Assembly: GCA_916610825.1 (NCBI GenBank)
Contig: OU744449.1
Location: forward strand, 7,584,243-7,648,242
DNA: 64,000 nt
Source: Haliclystus octoradiatus
Taxonomy: Eukaryota > Cnidaria > Staurozoa > Stauromedusae > Haliclystidae
Direction: 5' to 3'
Positions 10,776 through 23,355 of this stretch are shown one piece after another; the stretch's first letter is position 1, and every line of letters begins with the position of its first letter. Made by a program: the position numbers and the translations under genes. Below the pieces are notes generated by a model that had not been told where the DNA came from, made no database searches, and worked only from the letters and a program-made list of their open reading frames with translations.

Positions 10776-11885
10776 TCACTGCTTTAATATTTTATAATTA
10801 ACTTCTTTTTCTACTGGCTGGCAAATTATATCAGAGTTATGCCAAAAACCCATTAAATTATTGCTTAAAATAATTTTCTTCTCTTCCGTTGTGAAATTCT
10901 TCTTCTGTTCTTGATTCAAGCGGTTGTAACTTTTTAATATTGGAGTTATTCCTCCACGTGCATATGGTCTATGCAATGGATTGTACACAGACATTTTGAA
11001 ATACTTGACCAACTTTCTTCCTTTCGAGGCAACTTCCATAATCATTCTTACTTGACTTTCCCATATTGACCATTTCTCTAAAGATTCATCGTATGGCAAT
11101 AATTCCTTCGTGGCATCATACCTAAATGCATTAAAAGCAGCATCAAATTGCCTACTGTACATAACCCAAGGTAGCCAACCGTGTTTTACTTTGTTTTTAC
11201 CACAACGCTTGGGCCAATACTTCGTTTGATGAACTCTGCCACAGTCATATTTATCAAGACAATAATTTGGTGAGCTGACAAATGGCCTGTAAGACAGTAA
11301 AAATTGTTCATACTCGCGCAAAATTGATGTTGTTCTGTTTAATGATTCCAGAAATTTCTTCTGCATATTTTGTTTTGGTGTGACGATTCCGTTTTCACCT
11401 AAAACATCACTAATAACGAGTACATCATCATCAAATAGGAATAAATATTCGTATTTGCCAAAGGATAAAGCTATTCTATATATCATATTTCTTCCAGTTG
11501 TCCATGTTGTTTTCGTTGTTGTCGTTACATTATAATAATGATGAATATGTTCTAGGTGCTTTAAATCAACGCATTCTCTTTTATATGACAGAACAAACAC
11601 ATCCAAATTCACTCCATTTCCAAGTAAATGGGGATGTAACCAATGTTTTGGTAGGCACTGTTCTGTTTGTGTTACATAGACAAACTGTTTCTGTCTGATA
11701 TTCTTGCCATCAAGCAAAAGAGGGCTAGTTCCATCTTCTTTCATACGAAAACTTTGTGCAGCGATGTTGTGAAAGCGATTCAAATCATCAAAATATATTT
11801 CACGATTTAAAATAAACAATACCAAAACTGTTACTGACACCACAAATGCATAAAGGAAATTTCTTCTGATATCACAAACATCCAT
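10776..11885 (-). CDS. Putative type II membrane glycosyltransferase-like protein, intronless
   Basis: An intact single-exon ORF of 369 residues; the first ATG is at 11885 and the stop is a TGA. It has a short N-terminal cytosolic segment (MDVCDIRRN), one hydrophobic anchor (FLYAFVVSVTVLVLFILN), then a lumenal part. That is the topology of Golgi glycosyltransferases. Midway are VFVLSYKRECVDL, TTWTTGRNMIYRIAL and YEYLFLFDDDVLVI. The DDD in a hydrophobic strand looks like the metal-binding DxD motif of a GT-A fold. Several N-x-S/T sites (NVTT, NRTT, NFTT) fit a lumenal domain. I cannot assign it to a numbered GT family or a substrate. It lies alone between mobile elements, so a retrogene origin is possible. 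Confidence 0.75.
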   Translation of the reverse strand: MDVCDIRRNFLYAFVVSVTVLVLFILNREIYFDDLNRFHNIAAQSFRMKEDGTSPLLLDGKNIRQKQFVYVTQTEQCLPKHWLHPHLLGNGVNLDVFVLSYKRECVDLKHLEHIHHYYNVTTTTKTTWTTGRNMIYRIALSFGKYEYLFLFDDDVLVISDVLGENGIVTPKQNMQKKFLESLNRTTSILREYEQFLLSYRPFVSSPNYCLDKYDCGRVHQTKYWPKRCGKNKVKHGWLPWVMYSRQFDAAFNAFRYDATKELLPYDESLEKWSIWESQVRMIMEVASKGRKLVKYFKMSVYNPLHRPYARGGITPILKSYNRLNQEQKKNFTTEEKKIILSNNLMGFWHNSDIICQPVEKEVNYKILKQ

Positions 11886-12417
11886 GTTGACTGATTTCAA
11901 TGCAATCGGGATATCATTCTTTGGTCCTCAAGAAACATGTCATTATAAAAATAGAGCGGTTTGATTGGTTGGAAAGATTTCAATGCAGATGACCGGTTGA
12001 CAATTTCATGTTTTCAAATAGTTACGGAACAAAGCAGCTGCAAGTAATTACGTTACTAATAAAACGTATATTAACATGATGGAGTGATTTTGCAATATAA
12101 TATTGACATTTTGATCAGAATTTATTTTGCTTGTATGTATAGATTTTCTGCAAAAAAACTGTCTATTTAGAGAAGCGAACGTTAATCAAATACAAACCAA
12201 AATGTTAAATCAAAACATGTGCTCCTTTGTAGAGATGCAGCGCCAGAAGCTGCAAGGACAATGCGGTCCATTGTACACTATAGGTTTCATAGCAATGGGG
12301 TTTCCTTGGAACTTAACTGAAGATTATTAATTATAAAGCAGTACTCGAACCGATACCTGTTTTAAATATAAAAACTGGAAATCCCTTTTAAAAAAGTTGA
12401 AAGCAGGTAACACTAGC
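11886..12417. other. Non-coding upstream region of the glycosyltransferase-like gene
   Basis: Presumed promoter side of the minus-strand gene. I see no clear TATA box or other regulatory site that I can defend. Confidence 0.5.
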
Positions 12418-13397
12418 CTCATTCCATAACGGCCCTCAACTCCATGCAGACGCTCCGGTGAGGGCCTAATAAAATTCAGCTAGCAAAGTGATGCGCTACC
12501 AAGCAATAAAAGTCTACTAGGCCAATCACAAAATGGTATATTATACTTGTTTGATTTTCGTTTCAAATTTCGATTTTCAATATTATGAAGATGTGGTTTT
12601 ATCTTTCGAGTTAATAATACACACATACCCTGAATGAATTTGGCTACAACATCCACATGATGAATATCATTGTAGTTTATATTCGCCAACCCATTAATCA
12701 GATCTTCTTTATTAGTACTGTTTGTGCCGAGCTTAATGGTGCGGATTTTTGATTTTGATTTTGATCTATTTTGATTTTGGAATACAATAATGTAAAATAG
12801 ACAAACGTCAATCGCTGAACGAGCTTGATCGTGACAACCACAAACATATTAACGAGGTTTATATCCATCTATCAGCCCGTGAATGAGATTTTCTTTATTG
12901 GTGCTTCTCGTGGTTAACATTGTCGTACAAACGCTGTTCGATTTTAACGGTGGCAGCCACAAAAGCTTATTATCAAAGACTCCTCACATCTCGCCTCGTT
13001 GAACAGCCTAGCTCTACCCATGATTTGCCGTATTAAATCACATATTAATCGAAAATACGGCTCAATTTTGTTTGTGTGGAATTGAAGCCAAATTATCCTT
13101 TTATTTTTATTCTTTCATGCTTGAAGTTTGATTAAAGCAATAAATGTTCCGTATTAAAGTTTGCTATTTGTTTTCAAAACCAAAATTGAAACATAAACGC
13201 AAAAACCTTCTCTTGTTTTCTTGAAGTATGAGAACCAATCATCATTGAGTTTATGCCCACCACGGAGTGTTCTGCTTTGTGATTGGCCAAGTAGATATTT
13301 CCTGCCTGAGCCATTTTAAACGCATCACTTGCTAGCTGAATTTTATAAGGCCCTCACCGGAGCGTCTGCGTTGTGTTGAGGGCCGTTATTGAATGAG
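12418..13397. mobile_element. Non-autonomous DNA transposon (MITE-like), 980 bp with TIRs of about 100 bp
   Basis: The ends are inverted repeats: CTCATTCCATAACGGCCCTC at the left, and its complement with one mismatch at the right (13378-13397). Similarity continues inward through GAGGGCC, ATTCAGCTAGCAA and the GGCCAATCACAAA region. No transposase remains inside. The interior has a short run of GATTTT repeats near 12746-12780. I found no convincing target duplication, so the superfamily is undecided. Confidence 0.82.
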
Positions 13398-13990
13398 AAG
13401 GTAGCATTTGGGAATATATAAGCTAAAGCTCGGCTGTGTGAATTGCGCAGTTCTCTGTCCAGCCACTTCACAAAAACCTGGAGCGGAAGTTTCTGATCGA
13501 TGCATGGTATATCTATTGCTCTTATGGAATAAATTCATCACCTCTGCTCGATCAATTAATTGTAATACCTATACGAAGCCTAAATTGGAACTTATTGCAA
13601 TCATGTCAACTTAAGTAAGCAAAGAAATGTGAGAATGCAGGTGAGAATCACCTTAATCTTGCATAATTATGTGACAACAATCCTATTCTGATACGAGGCC
13701 CAGACAGAGAAACCGAGCAATTCACACGGACCATATTCTTTCATCAATGAATCGTAGTCAGTAACGCAGGCTAATTTTACTCCTGTTTTTATTGAACTGC
13801 TTGAATTCAACGTACTTTACTACTAAATAATTAATATGGCTGATTTAAACATATTGTTTTGTTAGTGCTGATAACCATGGGCGGATCCAGCTAAAAAGCA
13901 GAATGGGGTTCCAGGGGCATGCCCTATGAAAATAGTTTGCTATTCAAAAGCCATTGAAGCGATGTGTGTGGGTGTGTGTGTGTAATTTGA
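13398..13990. other. Non-coding; short (GT)n near 13970
   Basis: No supported gene. A GTGTGTGTGTGT run lies at 13966-13981. Confidence 0.5.
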
Positions 13991-13997
13991 ATTAACA

Positions 13998-14456
13998 TTA
14001 TGAACAATAGAATAACGATAGAAGGAAATATAACGTCTGAGTCGAGATTTTGTCCATTAGTGTCCCTTGTTTTTCCCATTTCAGAACCAAATCCAGAACG
14101 GCAGCGTTAAATTGGATGACGTACTTTAGGTGTTTCGGGATAAAACTCCACATTTTAGTTCCGATTGAACGAACAAATCTCCGGGTCGATTTTAGTTTAC
14201 ATTTTAGAGCAATGGGACGTAGGTCTACGAGAGTGGTATATTTATTCTGTTGAAGGGATAATAAGCTTTTCAGAGAGACCGTTGAATCTTTAGTCAATAC
14301 TTTATGGACAAAGTTGAGCAGCTTAACAGTTTTTCGGACAATTCGGTACATACATTTCGTTTCAGAAAGCAATTGCGAACTGTCTCTTTCATACTTCAAT
14401 GGTGACATCACTTTCCTTATATATTTGCTCAACATCTTTACTTCGGATTTGGACAT
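13998..14456 (-). pseudogene. LINE reverse transcriptase C-terminal remnant (probable)
   Basis: A 152-residue open stretch containing KLKSTRRFVRSIGTKMWSFI and PKHLKYVIQFNAAVLDLVLK, which resembles the C-terminal part of non-LTR RT proteins (R-S-x-G-x-K-x-W-x-x-[IL]-P). There are no RT catalytic motifs, so this is only the 3' end of a 5'-truncated, diverged copy. The clade is not assignable. Confidence 0.5.
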
Positions 14457-14599
14457 GCCGATTGTGAGAAGAATCCCTACAAATGGAAGATTACAAATTT
14501 GTCCAAATTTGCAAAGAGTGCTTCAAGGCAAAGTTCTTCAGTAGCGGTATCACAAGAGAATGCTTCCAGTTTGTAGGGATTTCCATATATGAATGACAA

Positions 14600-15475
14600 G
14601 TTTATCATATCTTAACTGGTGATTATAAGTCCTTTCCAATGATTGTTCGCGCATATCTCTCCAAATTCTGAATCAAAATTTTCGTAAGTAGTACCATTCG
14701 AAGCTATGTGCTCTAAACTGGCTTCTAATATCTCTTGATTATTGATTTTTGTTTTCTTATTTTCGTATCGAAACAAAATGTTTCTTTCCATTTTGCGGTG
14801 ATGTTTGACGATGTTTTTACCTCGCATCATGTATTTTTGCCTTACATCATACTATAATTGTAGGTGAGGGATCTACTGTCAATAAACACAAGGGCTACTA
14901 CATGTCATTGTTCGAGTAGGATCTTCCCATCAATCAACTAATGACAGCTCAGTCAAATTGCACGAGCTCCTGCAGATGTCTCTACTCTGATCTGACAAAG
15001 TTGTTTTCGACTAGACATTTTACTACGGAAATCTAGATTTTACTTTGGACATTTTTGACTTTCAAGTTATTATTTTGGATTTTGTTGTCCTTCTAAATCC
15101 GAAAGAATCACCGTTGGATAGTATTATTGGAATTCATACGATATGCCGCACACTGATTAATGATTTGACTTACGCTTTTCCATTCTAGAAAGACTGTGAA
15201 CAGATCTTGCATGATTTATTTGGCACTTTATGGCTTGAGATGGATATCATAACAGTATTCAAAATAGATGGATATTTAGTTGGCCTACGTAATAATAATG
15301 AAATGAAAGATTGTTAATAACAATAAATATTATGTGGATGTATAATTTTACAGAAGAAGCTCATTTATATCTATATATAATTTATATCTTAACCTATAAT
15401 TAACTAGCACACTCACAACCAAATAATTGTAAATATATTATTGCTATTCTCAAACAATGGTTAGTTGAAATATCG
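14600..15475. other. Non-coding, no feature recognised
   Basis: Contains only a 72-residue minus-strand open frame (14612-14830) without a recognisable motif. I see nothing else. Confidence 0.5.
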
Positions 15476-15479
15476 TTAA

Positions 15480-17518
15480 AGTGGGAATAAACCCCCAGAC
15501 TATCTTTACATATATAGTAGAACCCGACGTGAAAAAAACAATGGCGTAATTTTTTTTTCGATCTGGAAATTATTTCTTCGTGAAAAATGCCTTCAAAGTG
15601 GTGTTTTGGCCCAAATGTCGCTGAGGAAAAAAAAGGGATTGGATCTAGCTTTATGACGACAAAGTCACAAGTCGTGTGGTTTTTCTAATAGACTTTAGAT
15701 CGGATTAATCACGCGATGTTACGTTTGAGATGGCGTAGCTCTGTAACGACAATCTATTTTTCTCTCCCACAAAACTGAGGTAAGGAAGAACATATAAACT
15801 CAAGAGTAGCAAAATTCCAGATGATTTAATGACTTTAAAGTTCACGAATTTGAAGAAAATAAAAATCAGAAAATATTTCATTCGTAGCGCGCGTTATACA
15901 GATTATATTTTGACATATCATTCTCACACATATTTAACACATATCAAAAGATTCTCTGGTGACCACAAAAGCTAGCTAAGTAGAATTTATTGTTGTAAGC
16001 ATATGTCTGCACTGTAAATGGAGTGTTCTTTTGAGGGTAAAAATCATAATGTATGGTGGGAAACGCTATTAAGAACACCAGAACCGTCGGTTTTATAGTC
16101 CTCTTTTCACAGAAGCGAAATCTGTCCATCTGATTTCTCGTCTCTGTAGAAAGGTATTTTGTGCAAAGTAACTTCTGCACTTTATTACTGCATCCTATAA
16201 ACTACAGATTGTGACGACATGATGCTAATATGTTCTACTTTCTAGCCGAAGGAATGAATACTAGACTGGTAAAATAATTTTGTGGCGTATGTAAAATAAG
16301 GAACGAGATTTCACATTGCAAAACCCTAATTTTGTTATTCATATAACTTTGATAGAGAGGATAATAATTTATGCAATGAAGATATACCGCAAAACCGACA
16401 AATGATAGAATCTGCATTACTGTAGTTCTAGTGGCTCTAGTATACGGCTGTAAACTTGAATAAGAACGTCCGAGTCCTCTATCATGTTTGTACTATTTTC
16501 CGATATTTTATAGAATTTTATAGTGTAATGTACTGAAGAATTCTCAATGGTTTTTTAAATATTGAATGCTTGGTGAATTTATGATGAACACTTTGTTAGA
16601 CTATTGAGTATAATATATCTATCTATACAGTCGTATAAACTATACGATTACATGCTTTAAGTTTTACTAGACAAACATCAATTTCAAACTTAAACGTTGA
16701 AATGATAATTGAAGAATGTCTATTTAATGTTTTAGTAATACTTAATTAAATCCGAAAATGTACAATTAATACTTTGCAGTACCAACTATCTCGAGGAAAA
16801 GTCGTCTGTGCATGCCCTTGCAAATCAAGTCAGTTTACATTCAAATTTAGATCATGGAAAGGATATCCTGTAGAAATCTTTACTCAAGAACAACTTGCAG
16901 ATCATAGAGTTAAAAATAGCTAAAACTTATATAGAGTAAGATCAAGCTATTTTGAAGGGTACGTGTCTACTAATTAAGATTTGAGAAGTACTGCGGTCAC
17001 ACAGAATACGTACCTAATATGTGTCACTAGACTAGTCACAAAGGAACAGTCGCACCGCCTGACATTTGTGTTAATCCGCAATCTATATCAGATTCATCGC
17101 GCTTAATGACGCTACGAGAAATTATTTCGACCGAGCGTTTCAATAGATTTTATTCTGCTCCTGAAATCACAAATTGCATCTTTTTTACGTAATTCGCGAG
17201 TTTATATGTTTGTTCATGGCTCAGCCTTGTCAGAAATTTTGTTTGCGTGACTTCTCGTAGCTAGGTCACCTCAAAGATTACGTCGCGTGATCAGCCCACT
17301 CTTGAGTCTGTTAGACAAACCGCACGACTTGTGACTTTGTCGTCATAAAGCTAGATCCAATCGCTTTTTTTTCTCAGCGACATTTGGGTCAAAACACCAC
17401 TTTGAAGGCGCTTTTCACCAAGAAATAATTTCCAGATCGAAAAAAAAATTACGCCATTGTTTTTTTCACGTCGGGTTCTACCACATATGTAAAGATAGTC
17501 TGGGGGTTTATTCCCACT
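15480..17518. mobile_element. Non-autonomous TIR element, 2.04 kb, flanked by TTAA
   Basis: Terminal inverted repeats begin AGTGGGAATAAACCCCCAGA. They stay strongly similar for about 210 bp, and more weakly to about 280 bp (15480-15755 and 17240-17518). TTAA is present at both edges (15476-15479; 17519-17522), compatible with a TTAA-inserting superfamily, or with a TA duplication if the TIR is read one base differently. The interior has no transposase. Confidence 0.85.
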
Positions 17519-17522
17519 TTAA

Positions 17523-18060
17523 GGGGATTGAAAAGTCTTCCTTCATGCATTTTCTAGAAATTTACAAATTTGTGTGAGTGAACTCACTCGACTTTATTCT
17601 TTTCTATCGCCGGAAGTGTTGTTGCCTCTTTGATTGATTGCCGCGAAATCAAATATTTTTTTAGTCAAAAAATTTATTTAAAAGATTTATTTCAATTCCC
17701 TGTGAACTTACCACTTTTAATTACCATCAACAAATCACAGGGACAATCACATAGATATGTCAGTTTGGATTTATCACCGTTGGATACTCTAGAGTAGGTC
17801 AAAGGGACAATCTTTATTTATCAGCAAGCAAAGGACGGCCAAAAATTGTTGTTCACAGAGAAGCCTCAACATAAGAATAAAATAATGTAGATTTGTAAAT
17901 AAAATGTTTACAATATTGTTATGTTTAAATAAAACATTTACAATGACAATAAGTCGAAACATGCACTTCGTTGCATTTCTGAAGGTCTTTAATTACCATA
18001 TCCACAATGACAACAAAGGTATTTCCTAATCGGCCCAAATTATCCCAGCAACGCGGGTCA
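17523..18060. other. Non-coding, no feature recognised
   Basis: No coding or structural feature supported. Confidence 0.5.
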
Positions 18061-18065
18061 CTCAT

Positions 18066-19260
18066 TGCTAGCCAATAATAATTGGGTAAATGACATCGCA
18101 GCTGACCTTCAAGAATCTTGCTGGAATATGATCTAATGCACAAATAGCATTGCTAGATTGAATAATAATCTGTTGAACCAATGCGATAGTTAATGGTATA
18201 AAAGTGGTCAGGTTGACACTAGGCGTGTTATACTCGATAATGGAGGGACTGATGTCCATTTTAATAGTCGTCTCTTTGATGAATTCAATCTTGTGATAAA
18301 AGAAATTCTCCAAATAATTAGTCAGTATATTTAAATAATCGTAGGCTGGTAGCGTGTTTTGATTCATAGGCTTTGTTAGTGAATTGTTGACATTGAATGA
18401 TTTTCTTGGAACCCCTGCCCATTTAGAAATATTATTTGCATAGTATACAGTCTTCCCTTTTTCTAGAGTAGAACCATATTCGTCTCAAACTGGAACATAA
18501 GCTAGCTTATAATCGAAATGTCCATACTTGATAATTTTTCTTTCTAGCTTGCGGTGTCTTGCTTTTAAAGTATTCAGTTAGTTGTTGTACCAAGGAACTT
18601 TTGGATGATAAACCTGCTTTTGATGGGAGCATGTTGTTTTATAATTTTGGACATTGTTTCGCCGTAGCATTTGACAAACTTCTCCATGCTGTCGAAAAAA
18701 GTGTGACGTAGGTCTGAGGAAGAGATGTCAAGCTTGAAAGCATCGATATTATTCGACTCGATGTTAGGACGGTCGATGCTTAGTTCACACTCAATAGAAC
18801 AGTGCTCTGATTGTAACAGTGATTGGCGAAAATTAAGTAAAGACATTTCATTGCTATACCTTGTGACTATTAGGTCTAGTATATGTGCAGATGTATGAGT
18901 GCTAAAATTCACATGCTGTGATAAACCAAACGTCTCTAATATAGATCTAAAAATCTTATGCTATCATAGTTTGTGGAGGAGTCAAGATGGAAATTAAATC
19001 CTCCAACCATTACGAGTGTCTCAGGTTTCATAATAAGTTTTCCAAGTAAGTTGAGAATTGTTCTATAATGTTGATGTAGATGGATGATCAGCAAATGGAG
19101 GAGGGACCATAGACAACTACTAATTTGATTATATGATTATGTATGATGATATTCCATTCTGAGAATTCAAAAGATGATTTTTCCTTGGCATCAATCATCT
19201 TTTCATTAATTGTTCTTTTGAACAACTAATATCATTAAACTCTTGTGAAGAAGGATCAAA
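18066..19260 (-). pseudogene. CR1/L2-like LINE remnant (endonuclease and start of RT)
   Basis: Minus-strand non-LTR fragment. 18960-19200 has a degenerate AP-endonuclease core. 18574-18912 carries THTSAHILDLIVTRYSNEM then SEHCSIECELSIDRPNIESN, the end of the endonuclease domain (DLI.T and S-D/E-H boxes). 18068-18367 carries FFYHKIEFIKETT and LDHIPARFLKVSCDVIYPII, the pre-RT and RT-0/1 region. Frameshifts separate the pieces, and everything downstream of RT motif 1 is missing. Dead copy. Confidence 0.75.
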
Positions 19261-20640
19261 GAAAGCAGACACTCGGTAAGAAATTTAAATTATTGATAGA
19301 TTAATACGTAATTTACTTTCTTTTCATTTAATCTAATTGATTTATTATATTTACTTTATAGTTAAATAAATTATTTATTACAAAGCATTTATCGTTCATC
19401 AATCATCTTATCTATTGGTTTTTTATTGTATAAAGCTGTGTCTATTTTTTGAGTTATCTATGCCTTGCACCTATTCGCTTTTCATCCTCTATGTGTATGT
19501 CACCTATAATTACGGCCAACTCATCGAATCTATCAATTAGCAGCTACATAAATTACTCTCGTTCGCAAGCTAGGTAGAAGGTTTTTCAAATAGTTTCCGA
19601 GGAAAATTGTAATAATTGCAGTACATAGAAGTAGAAATTATTGTTTCCTCCCAGGCATCTGTATCAGAAAAGGTGATTGCAAGCTAGGATGCATACGCTG
19701 CATAATAAATAGGAATATAATCAGTGTTCGTTTTCACAACCCTAAAATGGAAAATTATATAACATTTTCTAAATATCCTTCTGTTCGTTATAATAAACAA
19801 ATCCTCAAAAATAAACATGGCTTGTACGCAAGATAAGGTAACTAAATATGAAATATTGAAGAAAATAAGTACAGCATGCATTCCATTATTCCACACACAG
19901 CATAGATATGGTAACTACAAGTATTGAACAGATATTTCATCATGCACATTAGCATTACACATGTTTAGCATTACACTGTCGTCACTATGTGATAACCAAT
20001 GACTTTATGACGCAATTAAGAGTCAAGAGATTGGCACTGCATGCCATATGGTGTATAGTAGACTGGTAAAAAAAAAATAAAAGTTTGAAAGTTAATTTGC
20101 ATTCTTGATTTCATTGCTGTTATGGGTAAGAAAATCATAACTGAAACATTTGATTTCAAAAAAATGTTGGGAATTTGGCGTTCAATGCCCCTCCAGATTA
20201 ATACACTAAGTAAATGAGGTAAACGCTTAAAAAAAAATTGAAAGATTTTTTATGTCTATGGAGGCAACAGTCTTAAAAATATTACTGTGGCATTTGAAAG
20301 TCTATTGGATGAGAACCTATACTGAAAATTTGTGTTTCAAAGTGATGAATTTGAATGTATGGCTTCCACTGTGATTTTGACAGATCGTTTAAGTGTGTAA
20401 ATTTCTGTTCTGTAGAGGTGTTGACAAATGTTAATTTAAACTTGCTATGATTTGTCAAATAATTGTTGAAAACTTGTAGTAATAAAAAAACTAATATGGA
20501 CAGTGGTTTTTGTACATTTTTGTTGGAAAATATGAGCATTGCAATGATCCAAAGTTTAAGAAAGACAAATTCTATCAACACCTTTCCATTTAACACCTAA
20601 CTATTGTTTTATAGAACACCACACACTTCTACAATCTGTC
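19261..20640. other. Non-coding, no feature recognised
   Basis: AT-rich. Short open frames (19684-19896 and 20282-20596, minus) show no recognisable domain. The stretch may include the decayed 3' end of the element that begins at 20663. Confidence 0.45.
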
Positions 20641-20662
20641 AAAATCACAGTTGATATGCTAA

Positions 20663-21477
20663 TCAATTTTGAATCCAACAGTGTGTAATAGCAGAGTCAG
20701 TTTTGATAACAATCGATTTTCTTTTCCATACAATACCTAAACTTATACTCTTTATTACTGCATCAATCTCTGTCATATTTATATGTGCATTTTCTTCCCT
20801 CCTTAGCCAGGACGCATCCAAGACGGTATCTCCATTAATTTGTAATACGACTCCAATGGCTAATGTGCTTGCGTCACACCAGACAACAGCATCACCTAAT
20901 AACTCAACATTCAATTTGCCATGAACAGGATCGTTCTTTTTTACACGATTTACTAAACCCATCAATAAACTATTAACTATATATGGTACTTTATCATAAC
21001 GATTGAAATTATTCAATAGCCTTTTCAAATAACTACATGAAACTCTCAAACAATTACAAACAGGATATACCCCCCACAATTTTACCACAAAATGAAAACC
21101 ACAAAATGAAAATTTTACCACAACTCTTTTTTGGTTAACTCAATAAATCTTAATCAAATAATAATTCCAAAGTAGTAGATATTTCCCAATATATATCATT
21201 AGAATCAGAGCGTTGCACATTTAATCATATAATACTCATGTATGTGCATCATTAGAAAATGTTTCAATCGGTTTAGCATATAATCCGTAACTTTGCAAAT
21301 GATTAGACACAAACTTGGATGAAACGATTGAATTATCAACAAAAATACATCAATATACGAATCAGCACCACGAGCTACACTGTCTTTTAAAGGATAAAAC
21401 ATGATGCGATGTATAATCTTGGACATAATTGGACGAGCAACATTCAAGCCAAATCCAAGTCGCGCTAAACAATACAA
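20663..21477 (-). pseudogene. pol fragments: RT motif and RNase H (outer LTR element)
   Basis: 21205-21477 holds RLGFGLNVARPIMSKIIHR and ADSYIDVFL. The catalytic YIDD is broken after YID by a frame error. 20663-21121 holds VCNCLRVSCSYLKRLLN, then VVWCDASTLAIGVVLQI and ENAHINMTEIDAVIKS with IKTDSAITHCW, a complete-looking RNase H set of acidic residues (D, E, D). The pieces are in different frames and the element is dead. Confidence 0.75.
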
Positions 21478-22324
21478 TTTCCGTTATGTTCAATAGTTTG
21501 ATACCGCCATAATTATTTATCAAAACGTAATTGTTAATATGTTTCTAAAATATCACGAAGGTTTTCTGCGATCTGATTGGTCGAAAGAGCGTGCATGAAA
21601 TCCTAGGGTAAAACATGGCTCCGAAAACAAGGAAAAACCGCTAGCTTCAAAAGTTTGATCTGTGATAAAATACAGAAATTATAACTTTCCGATAACAATT
21701 ATCCAATAAATATCTCAATTATGGCAACGATTTACAAATGATAATTACCTGAATATCTTTATATTTATTGAAAAGCGTCGTAAATGCGTTATTTGCCTTG
21801 CAGCATGCAAAATAAAAACATAGAATTAAAGACAATTATAGGCTACGCTGTTTCAAGATAAACCTTAAATTTAGATAACAATTAGTACATCAATTTCTAG
21901 AGAACTATGTACAATTTATATTACAGAAGTTCTTGTGTGTGTCTTTCTTTATTCATGGCAAGTGTGTTGTAACCCTTTAGTCATTTAAATCAATGATAGA
22001 ACTAATGGGTGCCATTTTTAAATACCGCTAATCCTCCACATTGTTTTATAAAATCCATTCCACAGATAACATCAAAATCAGATAACAATTCTTTCATTAT
22101 CAAACATTTTAACTGGACCATTTAAGAATACAAACAAATTTCAACAACAGCTTCACCAACAACGGAGACCCTTAAGCCATTCATCATAGTTATATGACTC
22201 AGTGAATTAATAATTCAATCTTGCGGAATTAAACTTTGTCGAGCCACAGATTGTGAACAACCAGTATCAATGAGTGCTGTAACATTAAAACCATTAACAG
22301 CTGGCCTAATTACAGATAAATATG

Positions 22325-22716
22325 TTACTGTTGTGGGGTCAGATAGGCTATATTATACGATAGTGCAACCGTGATCCCTTGAGAGTTTCCCGACAGCCAA
22401 CGGCGGCAATCAGAAATTACATGTCCTTCTTCACCACACCGATAACACGTAACAACACCGTTGGCATTTTGTTGAGGAGGCATATTACTTTGACGGCGAC
22501 TTGAGTAATCTTGACTTCTATTATTTGATCTTCGTGGTTGCGAACAAACATTTGCCAAATGCACAATAAAATTACAATTGTAACACACGCTTGTTTCTTT
22601 CGTTCCCGGTGAAACAGTTATCTCCATCGAACGGTTTGCCTCAATTAAATATCTCGCTTTAGCAACAAGCAGAGCAACCTTTTTTATCACCATCAATCGT
22701 AATTGCACGTTGATAT
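22325..22716 (-). pseudogene. gag, C-terminal half with two CCHC knuckles (outer LTR element)
   Basis: The frame continues that of the N-terminal half once the nested insertion and one target repeat are ignored. It carries CYNCNFIVHLANVC and CYRCGEEGHVISDC, two CX2CX4HX4C zinc knuckles of a retrotransposon nucleocapsid, separated by a basic Arg/Ser/Gln linker. Protease sequence with ALIDTG follows at once downstream (about 22220-22300), so the catalytic DTG triplet is intact. Confidence 0.85.
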
Positions 22717-22929
22717 TGTAGAGAATGAATGTATTTCATTGTTATGAGGACAATTACATACAGTGAATACAAGGCCTAGATCAATATGAGACAATATCCT
22801 ACATCTTCCCTTCAACTTGAAACATAGTTGCTACATATAGCTAATTATGTTCATAAGTTTATTAATTATATTTAGAGTTCATTTGACTGTTCAAATGTTT
22901 TACTGTATATTAATTCATAATAACTTTAT

Positions 22930-23313
22930 TTAATTCCATTGAGGATCTTCAATCAGACGGGTCGGTGCTTGACATTGACGGGTTGATTGACGTCTAGCGA
23001 CAACATCAGTGACAGTGGTTGAATCAATCCCAGGTACAGTTGTTGAAGTAGATAATGAGGCTAATGCAGTAGGTGCTGATGTGACAAGACCAGAAGGTAA
23101 GGAGGCAGGGATACGGCGTCTAAGGAAACGGCGGTTTCTAACAAGTACAGTTCCAGAAGTGGTTTTAATATAATACCGTCTATGAGGGCTAATTGCAGTT
23201 ACAATACCAAAAATCTCCCATCTTTTAGTAACATGATGTTGTATTGCAACATTGGAACCCAAATGGATTTCAGGTAAATATGTGTGTATGTTGATTATAA
23301 TAACTTGCTTCAT
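22930..23313 (-). pseudogene. Integrase C-terminal tail (nested gypsy-type element)
   Basis: Contains HLGSNVAIQHHVTKRWEIFG and VRNRRFLRRRIPASLPSG, the DNA-binding tail seen in gypsy elements with a R-N-R-R-F-L-R block, followed by a Ser/Thr-rich, non-conserved end. Frame-separated from the integrase core. Confidence 0.8.
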
Positions 23314-23355
23314 TGAATTTGTTTTGATTTAGCTTCTCAGTTGTCAATTGCTCAG

